A stretch of 64,000 nucleotides of DNA from Leptotrichia hongkongensis (GCF_041538065.1 NZ_JBGORW010000006.1:1-64000), one strand, 5' to 3'. Counted from the stretch's first letter, positions 16,673 to 26,416 are shown. The notes: a model not told the origin generated them from the letters alone. Program-made: numbers and translations.

Positions 16673-17416
16673 ATGAAAAAACCTATTATTGGAATCTCAA
16701 GTAATATACTTGGACTAGAAAAAGGGCTTTTTGCTGGATATAAGCGTGCTTATGTTGATGTTTCCTATATCAATGCCGTTATAAATGCTGGCGGTGTGCC
16801 ACATCTTCTGCCTTTGAATGAGCATGAAGATATTATTGAGGAATTTGTAAAAAATGTGGATGGAATAATTTTAACTGGAGGAAATGATGTTTTTCCACTT
16901 CTTTATGGAGAAGAGCCAAAGGAGAAGCTCGGAGAAATATTTCCTGAACGTGATAAATTTGACTCACTTCTTATCCGTTATGCAATAAATTATAAAAAAC
17001 CAATTTTGGGAATTTGTCGTGGAATGCAGATAGCAAATGTCGAATGTGGCGGTTCTCTTTATCAAGATCTTTCCTACAATGAAAATGTATCAATAAAGCA
17101 TTTTCAAAAAGCTAGAGCCCACACTCCAACTCACTCTATCTCTGTAGCGAGTAACTGTTTTTTAAGCGATATTTATCCTGAAGGAATTGGATTTATAAAC
17201 AGTTACCATCATCAGACAATAAATAAGCTGGCAGAAGGATTTGTTGTAACTGCAAAAAGTGCAGATGGAGTAGTTGAAGCAATTGAAAATATTTCAGATG
17301 AAATTTTTATCGTTGGGGTTCAATGGCACCCAGAAATGATGGCAATTAACGATGAAACTGCACAAAAATTATTTAAAAAATTTGTAAATGAAGTAAATTC
17401 AAGGAAAAAGAATTAA
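16673..17416 (+). CDS. Gamma-glutamyl-gamma-aminobutyrate hydrolase family protein (peptidase C26)
   Basis: Class-I glutamine-amidotransferase-like hydrolase of the PuuD type, which cleaves gamma-glutamyl bonds. The nucleophile is Cys115 in GICRGMQIANVECGG; the catalytic His and Glu are in QWHPE near 222. The LTGGNDVFP motif and HHQTIN block are those of the family. In E. coli PuuD acts in putrescine breakdown, but no other puu genes lie here, so the substrate remains open. GGAGG stands 5 bp before ATG 16673. Length 247. Confidence 0.88.
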   Translation: MKKPIIGISSNILGLEKGLFAGYKRAYVDVSYINAVINAGGVPHLLPLNEHEDIIEEFVKNVDGIILTGGNDVFPLLYGEEPKEKLGEIFPERDKFDSLLIRYAINYKKPILGICRGMQIANVECGGSLYQDLSYNENVSIKHFQKARAHTPTHSISVASNCFLSDIYPEGIGFINSYHHQTINKLAEGFVVTAKSADGVVEAIENISDEIFIVGVQWHPEMMAINDETAQKLFKKFVNEVNSRKKN

Positions 17417-17420
17417 TTTA

Positions 17421-17463
17421 AAGAAAAAAATCATAGCCTAGTTAACTATGATTTTCTTTTTTT
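17421..17463. terminator. Bidirectional terminator between convergent genes
   Basis: AAAATCATAG (17427-17436) and CTATGATTTT (17446-17455) form a perfect 10-bp stem, flanked by an A run on the left and a T run on the right, so it can stop both the C26 gene and glmM. Confidence 0.8.
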
Positions 17464-17480
17464 ATAAACATTTTTTCTAA

Positions 17481-18842
17481 TTAGCAAAGTGTTTCTTCCA
17501 CTTTTTTACTTAATTCTGCTACGTATTTATCAACAATTTTTTGACTTTCTGCTTCAACCATTACTCTTATAAGTGATTCTGTTCCAGAAGCTCTTACTAA
17601 AATTCTACCTTTTCCAGCAATTTCTTTTTCCTTTGCCTTTATGAAATCGATTAATTCCTTATTTGTTTCCCAAGTTGCTTTCTTCTCTTTTGCAACAAAG
17701 ATATTTTTAGAATCTTGAGGCCATAATTTTATTCCTTTTACAAGTTCATGCAATGTTTTTCCGCTTTCTAAAATAGCTGCAACAAGTTGAATCGACGATA
17801 GCACTCCATCTCCAGTTGTGTTGTAGTCAAGCATTAAAATATGTCCGGACTGCTCTCCGCCAATATTTAGTCCATATTCTTTCATTTTCTCAAGAACATA
17901 TCTATCTCCAACATTTGCACGAATTAGTCCAATTCCTTTTTCATCCAGATATTTTTCAAATCCCATGTTGCTAAGAACAGTTGTCACGACCTTATTATCG
18001 TTCAAAAGTCCTCTCTTTTGCATATATTCAGCAATAATCGCAATAATCAAATCTCCATTTATAATTTCACCTGTATTGTCAACAGCAATCAATCTGTCAG
18101 CATCACCATCATAAGCAAGACCTAAATCAGCCTTATAAACTTTTACTACATCTTGAAGAAGTTCTGGATGAGTAGATCCGCAATTAACATTAATATTTTT
18201 CCCATTTGGAATATTATTAATTACAACAACATCTGCTCCCAAGGCTTGAAAAACTTTTGGAGCAATTCTATACGCCGCACCATTTCCTGTATCAATTACA
18301 ATTCGCAATTTTGAAAAATTAGTTTTTACAGTAGAAGTTAGATAATCTAAATAAATTCTCATGTCATCTTCCACGTATTTAAATGTTCCTAAATCATCTC
18401 CTGGCACTTGATGTTTTAAAAGTTCTTCCTTTTTTTCCATTAATTTTTCTAATTCCTCTTCAACTGAATCAGGTAATTTATAACCATTTTGACTAAATAT
18501 TTTTATTCCGTTATCCTTTACAGGATTATGTGAAGCAGAAATCATAATTCCCGCATCAGCCTTTAATTTTCTAGTTAGATAGCAAACTCCTGGAGTAGGC
18601 AACACTCCTACAAAATCAATATTTACTCCCATAGAATTTAGTCCAGCTGTCAGAGCTGAACGAATCATATAACCTGAAATTCTTGTATCAGTTCCAAGAA
18701 TAATTTTTGGCTTTCCAGCTTTTTTTCTATGCTTTTTCAAATAATATCCAAGAGCCAGCCCTAGACGTGTTACTAAGTCGATTGTTAAGTCTTTATTGGC
18801 TTCTCCTCTCATTCCATCAGTTCCAAAATATTTTCTAGCCAT
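17481..18842 (-). CDS. glmM: Phosphoglucosamine mutase
   Basis: Converts glucosamine 6-phosphate to glucosamine 1-phosphate, the entry to UDP-GlcNAc for peptidoglycan and LPS. The start block FGTDGMRGEAN, the active phosphoserine in SASHNP (Ser104), the metal loop DGDADR near 241 and the sugar loop GEQSGHI are all present. Length (453) is standard. It overlaps the histidine-kinase stop by one base (TAATG), which indicates translational coupling. In many Firmicutes glmM follows cdaA; here it follows a two-component system instead. Confidence 0.96.
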   Translation of the reverse strand: MARKYFGTDGMRGEANKDLTIDLVTRLGLALGYYLKKHRKKAGKPKIILGTDTRISGYMIRSALTAGLNSMGVNIDFVGVLPTPGVCYLTRKLKADAGIMISASHNPVKDNGIKIFSQNGYKLPDSVEEELEKLMEKKEELLKHQVPGDDLGTFKYVEDDMRIYLDYLTSTVKTNFSKLRIVIDTGNGAAYRIAPKVFQALGADVVVINNIPNGKNINVNCGSTHPELLQDVVKVYKADLGLAYDGDADRLIAVDNTGEIINGDLIIAIIAEYMQKRGLLNDNKVVTTVLSNMGFEKYLDEKGIGLIRANVGDRYVLEKMKEYGLNIGGEQSGHILMLDYNTTGDGVLSSIQLVAAILESGKTLHELVKGIKLWPQDSKNIFVAKEKKATWETNKELIDFIKAKEKEIAGKGRILVRASGTESLIRVMVEAESQKIVDKYVAELSKKVEETLC

Positions 18843-20443
18843 TATTTTCCCTTTCTATTTTTTCTTTTTTTATGTTTATGTTCTTTTTCCTTTTTCAAAA
18901 AGCTAAATACCGCTCTTTTCTTTTCTGTTCTTTCCTTTTTTACATTCTTAACATTTTCTTCTTCCGTTTTTACTATATTTTCTCCAATTGGAAGTACAAT
19001 TGAAATTTCCGTTCCCTCATTCATTTTAGATTCTATCTCAATTTTTCCATTGTGAATTTCTACAATCCGTTTTACTATCGCAAGTCCAAGCCCAGTTCCA
19101 CCAGTTGCCTTTGTTCTCGATAGGTCAACTCTATAAAATCTATCAAAGATTCTCTTTGCATCCTCATCAGAAATTCCAACTCCTTCATCTCTGATTGAAA
19201 TCCGTCCAAATCCATCTTTAATAACTGATTTAATATAAATATTTGTATGTGGTTCTGAATATTTTGTAGCATTTTCAATTAAGGCTCTGATTGCTTGCTG
19301 AAGCAAGGTTTCATCTCCTTTAATCTTATAATTTTCTCCCATCTCAAGATGAAAATTATGCGTTTTATTAGAAACTACGGTATCAGAATGAATTTGATGA
19401 ATCATTTCATTTGCGTCAATGTCTACAAATTTTGTATTAATTTTTGTGATTTCACCTTTTGCTAAGAATAGGAGCTTTTGTATTAAATTACGCATATTAT
19501 CTGTTTCACTAATTATTGAATCTATCGACTCCACAAATATATCAATATCTGACATCCCACGTTTTCGTATAATCTCTGCATATCCCTTTATAATCGCAAG
19601 TGGAGTACGCAATTCATGTGAAGCATCGGATACAAATTTTGTCTGATTTTCAAATGAAATCTCCAGCCTATCCAGCATTTCATTTATAATAAGTGTCAAA
19701 TTTTGCAGTTCATCTTCTTCTTTTGGTATTTCTATTCTTTTACTCAAATCATCTGTTGAAATACTTTTTGCTGTTTTTATTACATTATTAATTGGCTTTA
19801 AAATTCTTCTGCTCATTATTTTTGATACAATAATCGTTATAACAACACCAATTATCGTAAATAAAATAACAAGGTATTCTAATCTTTTATAAATTTGATT
19901 TTCCTGCGTTACATTTTTTAACGTATAAATGTTAAATTTATAATTTTTTATTTCTCTGCTCACTTTAAAGACAAAATATTTATTTTTTTCAATATTTATT
20001 ATTTTACCTTCTGAATTATTATCTTCCAGATTAAAGCCTTCAAGCAAGTTAATCATTTTTTCGTTAGTCATTGAGGCTTCTTCGGTATCAGTGTCTCCAA
20101 GTGTATTAATTGGAATTACAGAATCTTTATTTTGTTTTATTTCCAGTACATACAAATAGTTGTCTTCTCCAGGGTTAAATGGTTTTACATGAATAACCTT
20201 TTTCCCCTCAACGACTTCAGGATTAAAGTCAAGTGTAAGCACATTTGTCTTATCAGAAAAAATTCCAACTTTATCCAAAAAACTATTTATTTCTTCCATT
20301 TTACTGCCTGCAGAAATTTCAAGCACTTTATTTGACTGCCTTTGCAGTGAATAAACAAGAATAATATTAGAAACTAATATTAATACCAAAAATAGAAGAG
20401 CGTAATTTGCTGAAATACGATCTTCTAATTTTAAATTTTTCAT
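18842..20443 (-). CDS. Membrane sensor histidine kinase coupled to glmM
   Basis: 533 residues. Membrane helices at about 14-34 and 189-207 flank a sensor domain of about 155 residues outside the membrane. HAMP covers 208-260. The phosphorylated histidine is H276 in SDASHELRTPLAI. The ATPase domain follows with the N box near ALIENATKYSEP and the G boxes DEGVGI and GGTGLGLAIVK. A very basic tail (Lys/Arg-rich, about 505-533) is unusual. The sensor has no fold I recognise. It lies 10 bp after its response regulator and shares a base with the glmM start, so the three make one unit. Confidence 0.92.
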   Translation of the reverse strand: MKNLKLEDRISANYALLFLVLILVSNIILVYSLQRQSNKVLEISAGSKMEEINSFLDKVGIFSDKTNVLTLDFNPEVVEGKKVIHVKPFNPGEDNYLYVLEIKQNKDSVIPINTLGDTDTEEASMTNEKMINLLEGFNLEDNNSEGKIINIEKNKYFVFKVSREIKNYKFNIYTLKNVTQENQIYKRLEYLVILFTIIGVVITIIVSKIMSRRILKPINNVIKTAKSISTDDLSKRIEIPKEEDELQNLTLIINEMLDRLEISFENQTKFVSDASHELRTPLAIIKGYAEIIRKRGMSDIDIFVESIDSIISETDNMRNLIQKLLFLAKGEITKINTKFVDIDANEMIHQIHSDTVVSNKTHNFHLEMGENYKIKGDETLLQQAIRALIENATKYSEPHTNIYIKSVIKDGFGRISIRDEGVGISDEDAKRIFDRFYRVDLSRTKATGGTGLGLAIVKRIVEIHNGKIEIESKMNEGTEISIVLPIGENIVKTEEENVKNVKKERTEKKRAVFSFLKKEKEHKHKKRKNRKGK

Positions 20444-20453
20444 TCTTTACTCC

Positions 20454-21134
20454 TTATTTAAAAATAAATCCGATTCCTCTTACAGTCTGAATAAATTTTC
20501 TCTCATAAGGTCTGTCAATTTTATCTCTTAAATATTTAATATACAAATCAAGAATATTATCATTTCCAATATAATCAAATCCCCAAACTTCTTCCAAGAT
20601 TTTATCTCTTGATAAAACAATTCCTTTATTTAATACTAAAAAGTCAAGAAGTTCAAATTCCCTTTTTGATAATTGAATTAAATTTTTTCCATAATCTCTG
20701 AACACTTCGTAAGTTGAATAGTTAATTGTCAAATCTTCAAATTCAAATACACCTTTGTGAACAACAGATTTTTTAGTTCTTCTAAGAAGAGCTTTTATTC
20801 TTGCAAGCAATTCTTCATTTGAAAATGGTTTTGTCATATAGTCATCTGCTCCGTAGTCAAATCCAACTACTTTGTCACTAATTTCATCTTTTGCAGTAAG
20901 CATAATGATAGGTACTTGTGAAGTTTCCCTTATCCTTTTACATACTTCCATTCCACTCATCTTAGGAAGCATAACATCTAGCAAGATGATATCATACGAA
21001 CCATATTTTGCCATATTTAGCCCTTCTTTACCATCGTATGCAAAAAATACATCAAATCCTTCAAATTTTAATTCAATTTCTAATAATCTTGAAATTTTAG
21101 GATCATCTTCAATTACTAATATTTTTTCTCTCAT
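20454..21134 (-). CDS. OmpR-family response regulator
   Basis: Receiver domain (1-120) with acidic pair E9/D10-D11, phosphoacceptor D53 in DIILLDVMLPKMSG, and the conserved Lys in DDYMTKPF; winged-helix DNA-binding domain at about 128-225 ending RGIGFIFK. The start is placed at ATG 21134 because GGAG lies 6 bp upstream; a GTG further out overlaps that site. It is first in the operon with the kinase and glmM, so the system may tune amino-sugar supply for the envelope; that is inference from position. Confidence 0.92.
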   Translation of the reverse strand: MREKILVIEDDPKISRLLEIELKFEGFDVFFAYDGKEGLNMAKYGSYDIILLDVMLPKMSGMEVCKRIRETSQVPIIMLTAKDEISDKVVGFDYGADDYMTKPFSNEELLARIKALLRRTKKSVVHKGVFEFEDLTINYSTYEVFRDYGKNLIQLSKREFELLDFLVLNKGIVLSRDKILEEVWGFDYIGNDNILDLYIKYLRDKIDRPYERKFIQTVRGIGFIFK

Positions 21135-21221
21135 AATTATCTCCACTTCTATTTTTCTTTAAAATTTTTATTTCTCCAAAATTTTTATTCCTAAAAATAA
21201 AAAGTTATTTGGATATAGATA

Positions 21222-21250
21222 ATTATAACTCATTTTTTTTGATTTGTATA
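21222..21250 (-). promoter_or_regulatory. Promoter of the regulator-kinase-glmM operon
   Basis: Minus strand: TATACA (21245-21250), 17-bp spacer, TATAAT (21222-21227), about 90 bp before the regulator start. Confidence 0.55.
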
Positions 21251-21377
21251 GTTTTTTATCTTTTTTTTTAAATAATTTTCAATGAATAAATAGTTTAGTA
21301 AAGATTAAAAAATACTATCTTTTATTTTCAATGCTTTTTATTTGTTAAAATTTAAATTAAATTATAATTTATTTAAA

Positions 21378-22646
21378 TTAAAAATCTTCAGTATCCATAT
21401 CGCTATCCGATTGTCCTTCAGGCAGTTTAATTCTAATTAAATCCATCGGTCCCATTTCCACATCAGTCTCAATAATAGCGATTGTATTTGGATTTACATA
21501 TTCTTGAAATTCGTTATTTTTTGTGTTTAAAAAGTTTTCTACTTTGAATTTAACAGCATCTCCGATTGGACGTACCAATTCCAAAGTTTCAGTTGCATAA
21601 ACTTTATTTCTTATCTGAATTTTATATTTATTTGTATCAACTTTTTCAAGTACATTTGCAACAAGTCTATATGTTTGGCTATAAGAAAGTCCTGTTTCAT
21701 AATTTTGATCTTTTTCAGAAGTAGGCCCTAAATAAAATCCATTTGAATATTGTCTATGGCTGATTGTTTTAAGTTCCTTCAGCCAGTCTGGATCATATTT
21801 GTAATTTCCTGAATAATAATTATCCAATGCTCTTTTATATTGTTTTACTACAGTTGAATTATAGTAGATACTTTTCATTCTTCCTTCAATTTTTAATGAA
21901 TCTACTCCTGTTTCAATTACTTTATCGATAAATTCAATAGAACATAAATCTTTGGCATTGAACATATATGTTCCTTCTTCATTTTCAACAATGTCATGAG
22001 CTCCTGTTTCTTCATGACCTTCTGCAATTACTTTATAGTTCCAACGGCAGTCCTGTGCACAAATTCCACGATTTGCATCACGGTTTGTAAAATAGTTACT
22101 TAGTAAGCATCTTCCCGAGTAGGCCATACACATTGCTCCGTGAATAAATACTTCTATTTCCACATCTGGTACTTTTTCACGAATTGTTTTTATTTCTTTT
22201 AGAGACATTTCTCTAGCTAGAATAACTCTTTTTGCTCCTAAATCCTTCCAAGTTTTCACGCTCATCCAGTTTGTATTGTTTGCCTGTGTACTTACATGAA
22301 TTTTAAGATTTGGAGCGTGTTCTCTTACTGTCTGGAACACTCCAAGATCAGCTACGATTACAGCATCTACGCCAAATTCATCCAATTTTTTTATAAATCT
22401 TGGTAAATAGTCAATTTCTGTATTGTGTGCAAAAATATTTAATGTAACATATATTTTTTTACCTAAACTGTGTACATAATCTACAGCTTCCTTTAATTCT
22501 TTATTTTTAAAGTTTGAAGACATTCCTCTCAAATTAAATGAACTTCCTCCAACAAAACATGCATCAGCCCCAAAGTGAAATGCTGTCTTTAATTTTTCCA
22601 TATTTCCTGCTGGTGCTAATAATTCTACCCTTTTTCTGTTTTCCAT
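21378..22646 (-). CDS. Peptidase U32 family protein, TrhP-like
   Basis: 422 residues. The N-terminus ELLAPAGNMEKLKTAFHFGA and the family signature EVFIHGAMCMAYSGRCLLS (about 166-184) identify U32. Further cysteines in GICAQDCRWNY probably bind an iron-sulfur cluster. E. coli members TrhP/RlhA act in hydroxylation of tRNA wobble uridine or 23S rRNA rather than as proteases, and this protein is more likely an RNA-modification factor than a peptidase. A C-terminal beta domain of U32 type occupies about 320-410. AAGGAG precedes the ATG with wide (12-bp) spacing. It follows dnaB by 42 bp. Confidence 0.88.
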   Translation of the reverse strand: MENRKRVELLAPAGNMEKLKTAFHFGADACFVGGSSFNLRGMSSNFKNKELKEAVDYVHSLGKKIYVTLNIFAHNTEIDYLPRFIKKLDEFGVDAVIVADLGVFQTVREHAPNLKIHVSTQANNTNWMSVKTWKDLGAKRVILAREMSLKEIKTIREKVPDVEIEVFIHGAMCMAYSGRCLLSNYFTNRDANRGICAQDCRWNYKVIAEGHEETGAHDIVENEEGTYMFNAKDLCSIEFIDKVIETGVDSLKIEGRMKSIYYNSTVVKQYKRALDNYYSGNYKYDPDWLKELKTISHRQYSNGFYLGPTSEKDQNYETGLSYSQTYRLVANVLEKVDTNKYKIQIRNKVYATETLELVRPIGDAVKFKVENFLNTKNNEFQEYVNPNTIAIIETDVEMGPMDLIRIKLPEGQSDSDMDTEDF

Positions 22647-22688
22647 TTTCTCTTTTATCTCCTTTAAATCTATTTTTACTTAAAATTA

Positions 22689-24125
22689 TTATTGTGGCAA
22701 TGGTGCAAATTCATCATCTACCACATTTACAAATTGCTGATAGCTTGGTCTAAATCCAAGTTCTATCGTTCCAGTAGGTCCACTTCTATGTTTTCCTATT
22801 ATTAATTCGACTTTTTCTAATTTATTGTCGTCATCTTTTGGTTCCGGTTTTGGTTTTTCCACATATTGTTGTGGAATATTCAGATTATTTACTTCCTGAG
22901 CAGTGTCCTTGTGATAATACTCTTCACGGTACAAAAACATTACCATATCCGCATCCTGCTCAATTGCCCCTGATTCCCTTAAATCTGACAAAATCGGTCT
23001 TTTATCGACTCTCTGCTCCACTCCACGTGATAATTGCGACAATGTTACAATTGGTATATTCAATTCTTTTGCAAGTATTTTTAACGATCGTGAAATTTCA
23101 GATATTTCCTGTTCCCTGCTTTTTCTCGAATTTTCAGAAGGACTAATTAACTGCAAATAGTCAATTAACATAAAGTCCAGTTTACCTTCAGACTTAAGTC
23201 TTCTTGCAGTTGCCTTTATTTCCAGCATTGTTACACTTGAAGAATCCGAAATATAAATTGGCATTTCAGAAAGCCGTCCAAGACCATTTCCTAAATTTAT
23301 CATTTCCTCTGAAGACAAAGTACTGTCTTTTAAGGCTTTTAATCTTACTTTTGCCTCACTTGCTACAAGCCTGTCAAATAATTGCTCATTTCCCATTTCT
23401 AAACTGTATATAAGTACACCTTTACCTTGTCTTGCAACATTTATTGCAAGATTTAATGCAAATGCAGTTTTTCCCATTGCAGGACGTGCTGCAAGAATCA
23501 AAAGATCCGAGCCATGAAAGCCGCTTGTTATACTGTCATATCTCTCAAATCCCGAAGAAATACCAGTTATTTTACCTTTATTATCTGTATAATTATCCAT
23601 TTGGGTTATCTTACCTTGAACTAATTCATACAGAGGTACAATATCTTTTTTCTGCTTAGATTCTGCAACTTTAAAAATCATGCTTTCTGACTTATCAAGC
23701 ATTGTGTCAACTTCATCATATCCTCGCATAGCCATTTTTACAATTTTTTCACCAATATCTATTAACTGACGCTGTACAGACTTATCTTTTATAATCTGAG
23801 CATAATTAACAGCATTCGCAGCAGTAGGCACAACTTCCGTCAAGTCGTAAATAATATTCTCTCCGCCAATTTCATCTATCAGTTCCTGTTTTTTTAGAGA
23901 TTCTATTATTAGAAGCACATCAATTATTTTACCCATATTATAAGCCTTTATCATTTCGGAAAAAATCAGCTTATAGTTATTTTTGTAAAAATCTTCCACC
24001 GTTACAATATCAACAATGTCACCTATAACATTGGGATTTATAAAGACAGAGCCAAGAAGCGCCTCTTCGGCTTCTATACTATAAGGTTTGCTATTTTCCT
24101 CATCTTCCAGATCATATAATCCCAT
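22689..24125 (-). CDS. dnaB: Replicative DNA helicase DnaB
   Basis: Hexameric 5'-3' helicase that unwinds the chromosome fork. N-terminal primase-interacting domain (about 10-115, SIEAEEALLGSVF), linker helix, then RecA-like motor with Walker A ARPAMGKTAF near 213, Walker B MLIDYLQLI and the switch region LSQLSRGVEQR. A short acidic C-terminal tail ends DDEFAPLPQ. No intein is present. The upstream ribosome site is weak (GTGAG). The order rplI-dnaB is common in bacteria and is kept here with a 106-bp gap. Confidence 0.96.
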   Translation of the reverse strand: MGLYDLEDEENSKPYSIEAEEALLGSVFINPNVIGDIVDIVTVEDFYKNNYKLIFSEMIKAYNMGKIIDVLLIIESLKKQELIDEIGGENIIYDLTEVVPTAANAVNYAQIIKDKSVQRQLIDIGEKIVKMAMRGYDEVDTMLDKSESMIFKVAESKQKKDIVPLYELVQGKITQMDNYTDNKGKITGISSGFERYDSITSGFHGSDLLILAARPAMGKTAFALNLAINVARQGKGVLIYSLEMGNEQLFDRLVASEAKVRLKALKDSTLSSEEMINLGNGLGRLSEMPIYISDSSSVTMLEIKATARRLKSEGKLDFMLIDYLQLISPSENSRKSREQEISEISRSLKILAKELNIPIVTLSQLSRGVEQRVDKRPILSDLRESGAIEQDADMVMFLYREEYYHKDTAQEVNNLNIPQQYVEKPKPEPKDDDNKLEKVELIIGKHRSGPTGTIELGFRPSYQQFVNVVDDEFAPLPQ

Positions 24126-24231
24126 TTTTAAAATTTCTCACTTTCTATTTTCTATAATAATACAATTTAAAAATCAAAATTAAAGCATACAGTACTTTAA
24201 TATATTTGATAATCTCATATCTTTTTTAAAA

Positions 24232-24693
24232 TTATTTTGCTTCAACTCTAACTTTTAAATTTGCCTTAACTTCAGAATGAAGTTTTAATTCTACATTGTG
24301 TAATCCAATTTCTTTAACTTTTGAACTGGCAGATACTTTCTTTTTATCAATTTCAACATTCAGCTGTTCTTTCAAAGCCTCTACAATTTCCTTTGCCCCA
24401 ATTGATCCAAATACTTTGTTATTTTCTCCAGCCTTCACTTTTAAGACAATTTCTTTTTCTGCCAAAAATTCTTTTAGTTCATTTGCGTTTTTTACATCTT
24501 TATCATGATTTTTCTGAATTTTTTCATTTTTTGCCTTCAATTTATTAATATTTTCAGGCGTTGCAAGTATTGCTTTGTTTTGATTTAACAAAAAATTATT
24601 TGCATATCCATCCTTAACTTCTACTATTTCATCTTTTTTCCCAACACCTTTTATATTTTCTTTCAAAATAACTTTAATTTTCATATTTATCAT
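24232..24693 (-). CDS. rplI: 50S ribosomal protein L9
   Basis: Large-subunit protein at the base of the L1 stalk. The N-terminal globular domain with VILKENIKGVGKKDEIVEV and DGYANNFL is typical, followed by the long connecting helix and the C-terminal domain. Two ATGs three codons apart are possible: 24693 has AGGA 5 bp upstream and is used, while 24684 gives the more usual MKIKVIL start. Length is about 150 either way. A dispersed repeat (24751-24843) lies just upstream, between this gene and dnaX. Confidence 0.95.
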   Translation of the reverse strand: MINMKIKVILKENIKGVGKKDEIVEVKDGYANNFLLNQNKAILATPENINKLKAKNEKIQKNHDKDVKNANELKEFLAEKEIVLKVKAGENNKVFGSIGAKEIVEALKEQLNVEIDKKKVSASSKVKEIGLHNVELKLHSEVKANLKVRVEAK

Positions 24694-24750
24694 CCCTTTC
24701 CTTGCTAATAGCTTTATTGAATATGTTAAAATTTTTCTTATGTTTTAAAA

Positions 24751-24843
24751 TATACTCAAACCTACTTAAAATTAAACTACTTTTTAGGGTTTGAATAAAA
24801 CAGTCATAACTTTTGAGTTTTGTTTTAAAGCAGTTTTACTATA
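24751..24843. repeat. Dispersed inverted-repeat element, copy B (short form)
   Basis: Runs from TATACTCAAACCTAC to CAGTTTTACTATA. Same orientation as copy A. Compared with copies C and D it lacks about 12 bp in the AT-rich part between the left arm and the GGGTTTGA block. It fills most of the gap between dnaX (7 bp away) and rplI. Confidence 0.75.
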
Positions 24844-24850
24844 TTTAAAA

Positions 24851-26416
24851 TTATTTTTTTTCTAAAATCTCTCCACCAAAAAATTTAACTGCATTTTGCA
24901 TAAACTTGTCTTCTTCATTTTGTGAATTTTCACTTTCGAGAAAAGTATGAATTGTAATATCTGAATTACAAATATGATTAATAACTTTTTCAATTTTGGC
25001 CTTTTTCTCTGGCAGTAAAATTTGTTCACTATGAAATTTCTGCTCCTTCGGAAATCTTATATATAATACACCATTTTCCACTCTATCTGGAAAACTTTCA
25101 ATTACTAATGCTCCAAGCATCACACTTTCTTTTCTTATCCCCAGCAATACTTTTTCCCAATTTTCAGAAAAAATTGAAATATCATAATTTTTTGTAGTAC
25201 TTTCTGATTTTGGAGTTTTTTCCATATTTTCTTTTTCTTGGGTTTCAGCTGTAGAAGCCAAACTTGCTATTTTAGTATTTTTTGAAATTTGGCTTATAAC
25301 TTTTTCATAAATATTGCTAGACACTTCTTTTATGTAATTTTTGTCAAAAGAAGAAACAGTTTCACTAGAATTTATACTTTGTAAATTATTTTTCTGATTT
25401 TTATAAAGTTCGTGAATCAGAACATAGCCAAGCAATCTTTTATCTTCTTCATATTTAAACTCATTTAAAGTAAAAAAAATCGCACTTATTGTATCCAGCA
25501 GAAAATTTACTGGTAAGTCAGTCTTTTTCTTAAACTGCTCTTTCAGATAATATGAAAAATCTTTCAAAAAAGTTTCGATTATAAGTCCATCTTCCCAAAT
25601 TTTATCAATAAAATCTACAAGTTTTTCTTTATCACTTTCTCGTATCAGATTTAAAAATTCTTCCAAAATTACATCAGGCACTACTCCCAAAGCATTTTGC
25701 GTCTTTGTGATATCAATTTCTTCGTTATTAAAATTTGACACAACTTGCTCAAAAATAGAAAAACTGTCTCTTGCACTTCCTTCAGACTTACGATAAATCA
25801 AATCAAGACTTGCATCGTCAATTGTAATATTTTCTTTTTCAGCCACATTTTTTAGCAATTTTTTTATATCTTCCTTGTCAATCGGCAAAAAATCATACCG
25901 CTGACATCTAGAAATAACTGTGTCTGGTATTTTATCAATCTCTGTTGTCGCAAGAATAAATATAACATGTGACGGTGGTTCTTCTAATGTCTTCAAAAGT
26001 GCGTTAAATGCCTCTTTTGTAAGCATATGAACTTCATCAATTATATATATTTTTTTTCTTCCTTTAACAGGCTGATAATTTATTTTTTCCTTCAGTTCCC
26101 TAATTTCATCAATCCCACGATTAGAAGCCGCATCAATTTCAATCATATCCATAGAAATCCCTTGAGAAATCTCACGGCAATTTTCACATTCCCCACAAGG
26201 ATTATCTGTCACATCCTCACTATTTAAGCAATTCACACCTTTCGCAATAAGCCTTGCAATAGTCGTTTTTCCCACACCACGTGGCCCTGTAAATAAGTAC
26301 GCATGTGACAGCTTATTTTCTCTTAAGGAATTTTTTATCGCCCGCAACACAAATTCCTGTCCTGCAATTTCATCAAAATTTTGGGGCCGATATTTTCTAT
26401 ATAAAGTAATATTCAA
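24851..26416 (-). CDS. dnaX: DNA polymerase III subunit gamma/tau
   Basis: Clamp-loader ATPase. From the chosen TTG start the product begins MNITLYRKYRPQNFDEIAGQ, as the family does; a GTG three codons earlier abuts its only purine run and is less likely. Walker A GPRGVGKTT is at 44-52, the zinc site is formed by C-x8-C-x2-C-x2-C type cysteines around 70-85, and the DEVHML and SRC (sensor 1/arginine finger) motifs follow. The C-terminal tau-like region (after 370) is Ser/Lys/Glu-rich. I see no clear slippery heptamer for a programmed gamma product. Confidence 0.95.
   Translation of the reverse strand: MNITLYRKYRPQNFDEIAGQEFVLRAIKNSLRENKLSHAYLFTGPRGVGKTTIARLIAKGVNCLNSEDVTDNPCGECENCREISQGISMDMIEIDAASNRGIDEIRELKEKINYQPVKGRKKIYIIDEVHMLTKEAFNALLKTLEEPPSHVIFILATTEIDKIPDTVISRCQRYDFLPIDKEDIKKLLKNVAEKENITIDDASLDLIYRKSEGSARDSFSIFEQVVSNFNNEEIDITKTQNALGVVPDVILEEFLNLIRESDKEKLVDFIDKIWEDGLIIETFLKDFSYYLKEQFKKKTDLPVNFLLDTISAIFFTLNEFKYEEDKRLLGYVLIHELYKNQKNNLQSINSSETVSSFDKNYIKEVSSNIYEKVISQISKNTKIASLASTAETQEKENMEKTPKSESTTKNYDISIFSENWEKVLLGIRKESVMLGALVIESFPDRVENGVLYIRFPKEQKFHSEQILLPEKKAKIEKVINHICNSDITIHTFLESENSQNEEDKFMQNAVKFFGGEILEKK

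Noticed and set aside
21290..21330. Possible terminator after the U32 gene (AAAAGAT...ATCTTT)
   Set aside because: The stem is short and AT-only and no T run follows on the minus strand.
24851..26416. Programmed frameshift in dnaX for a gamma product
   Set aside because: No A-AAA-AAG type heptamer with a downstream stem on the coding strand was found; long runs seen are T runs or lie at the stop codon.
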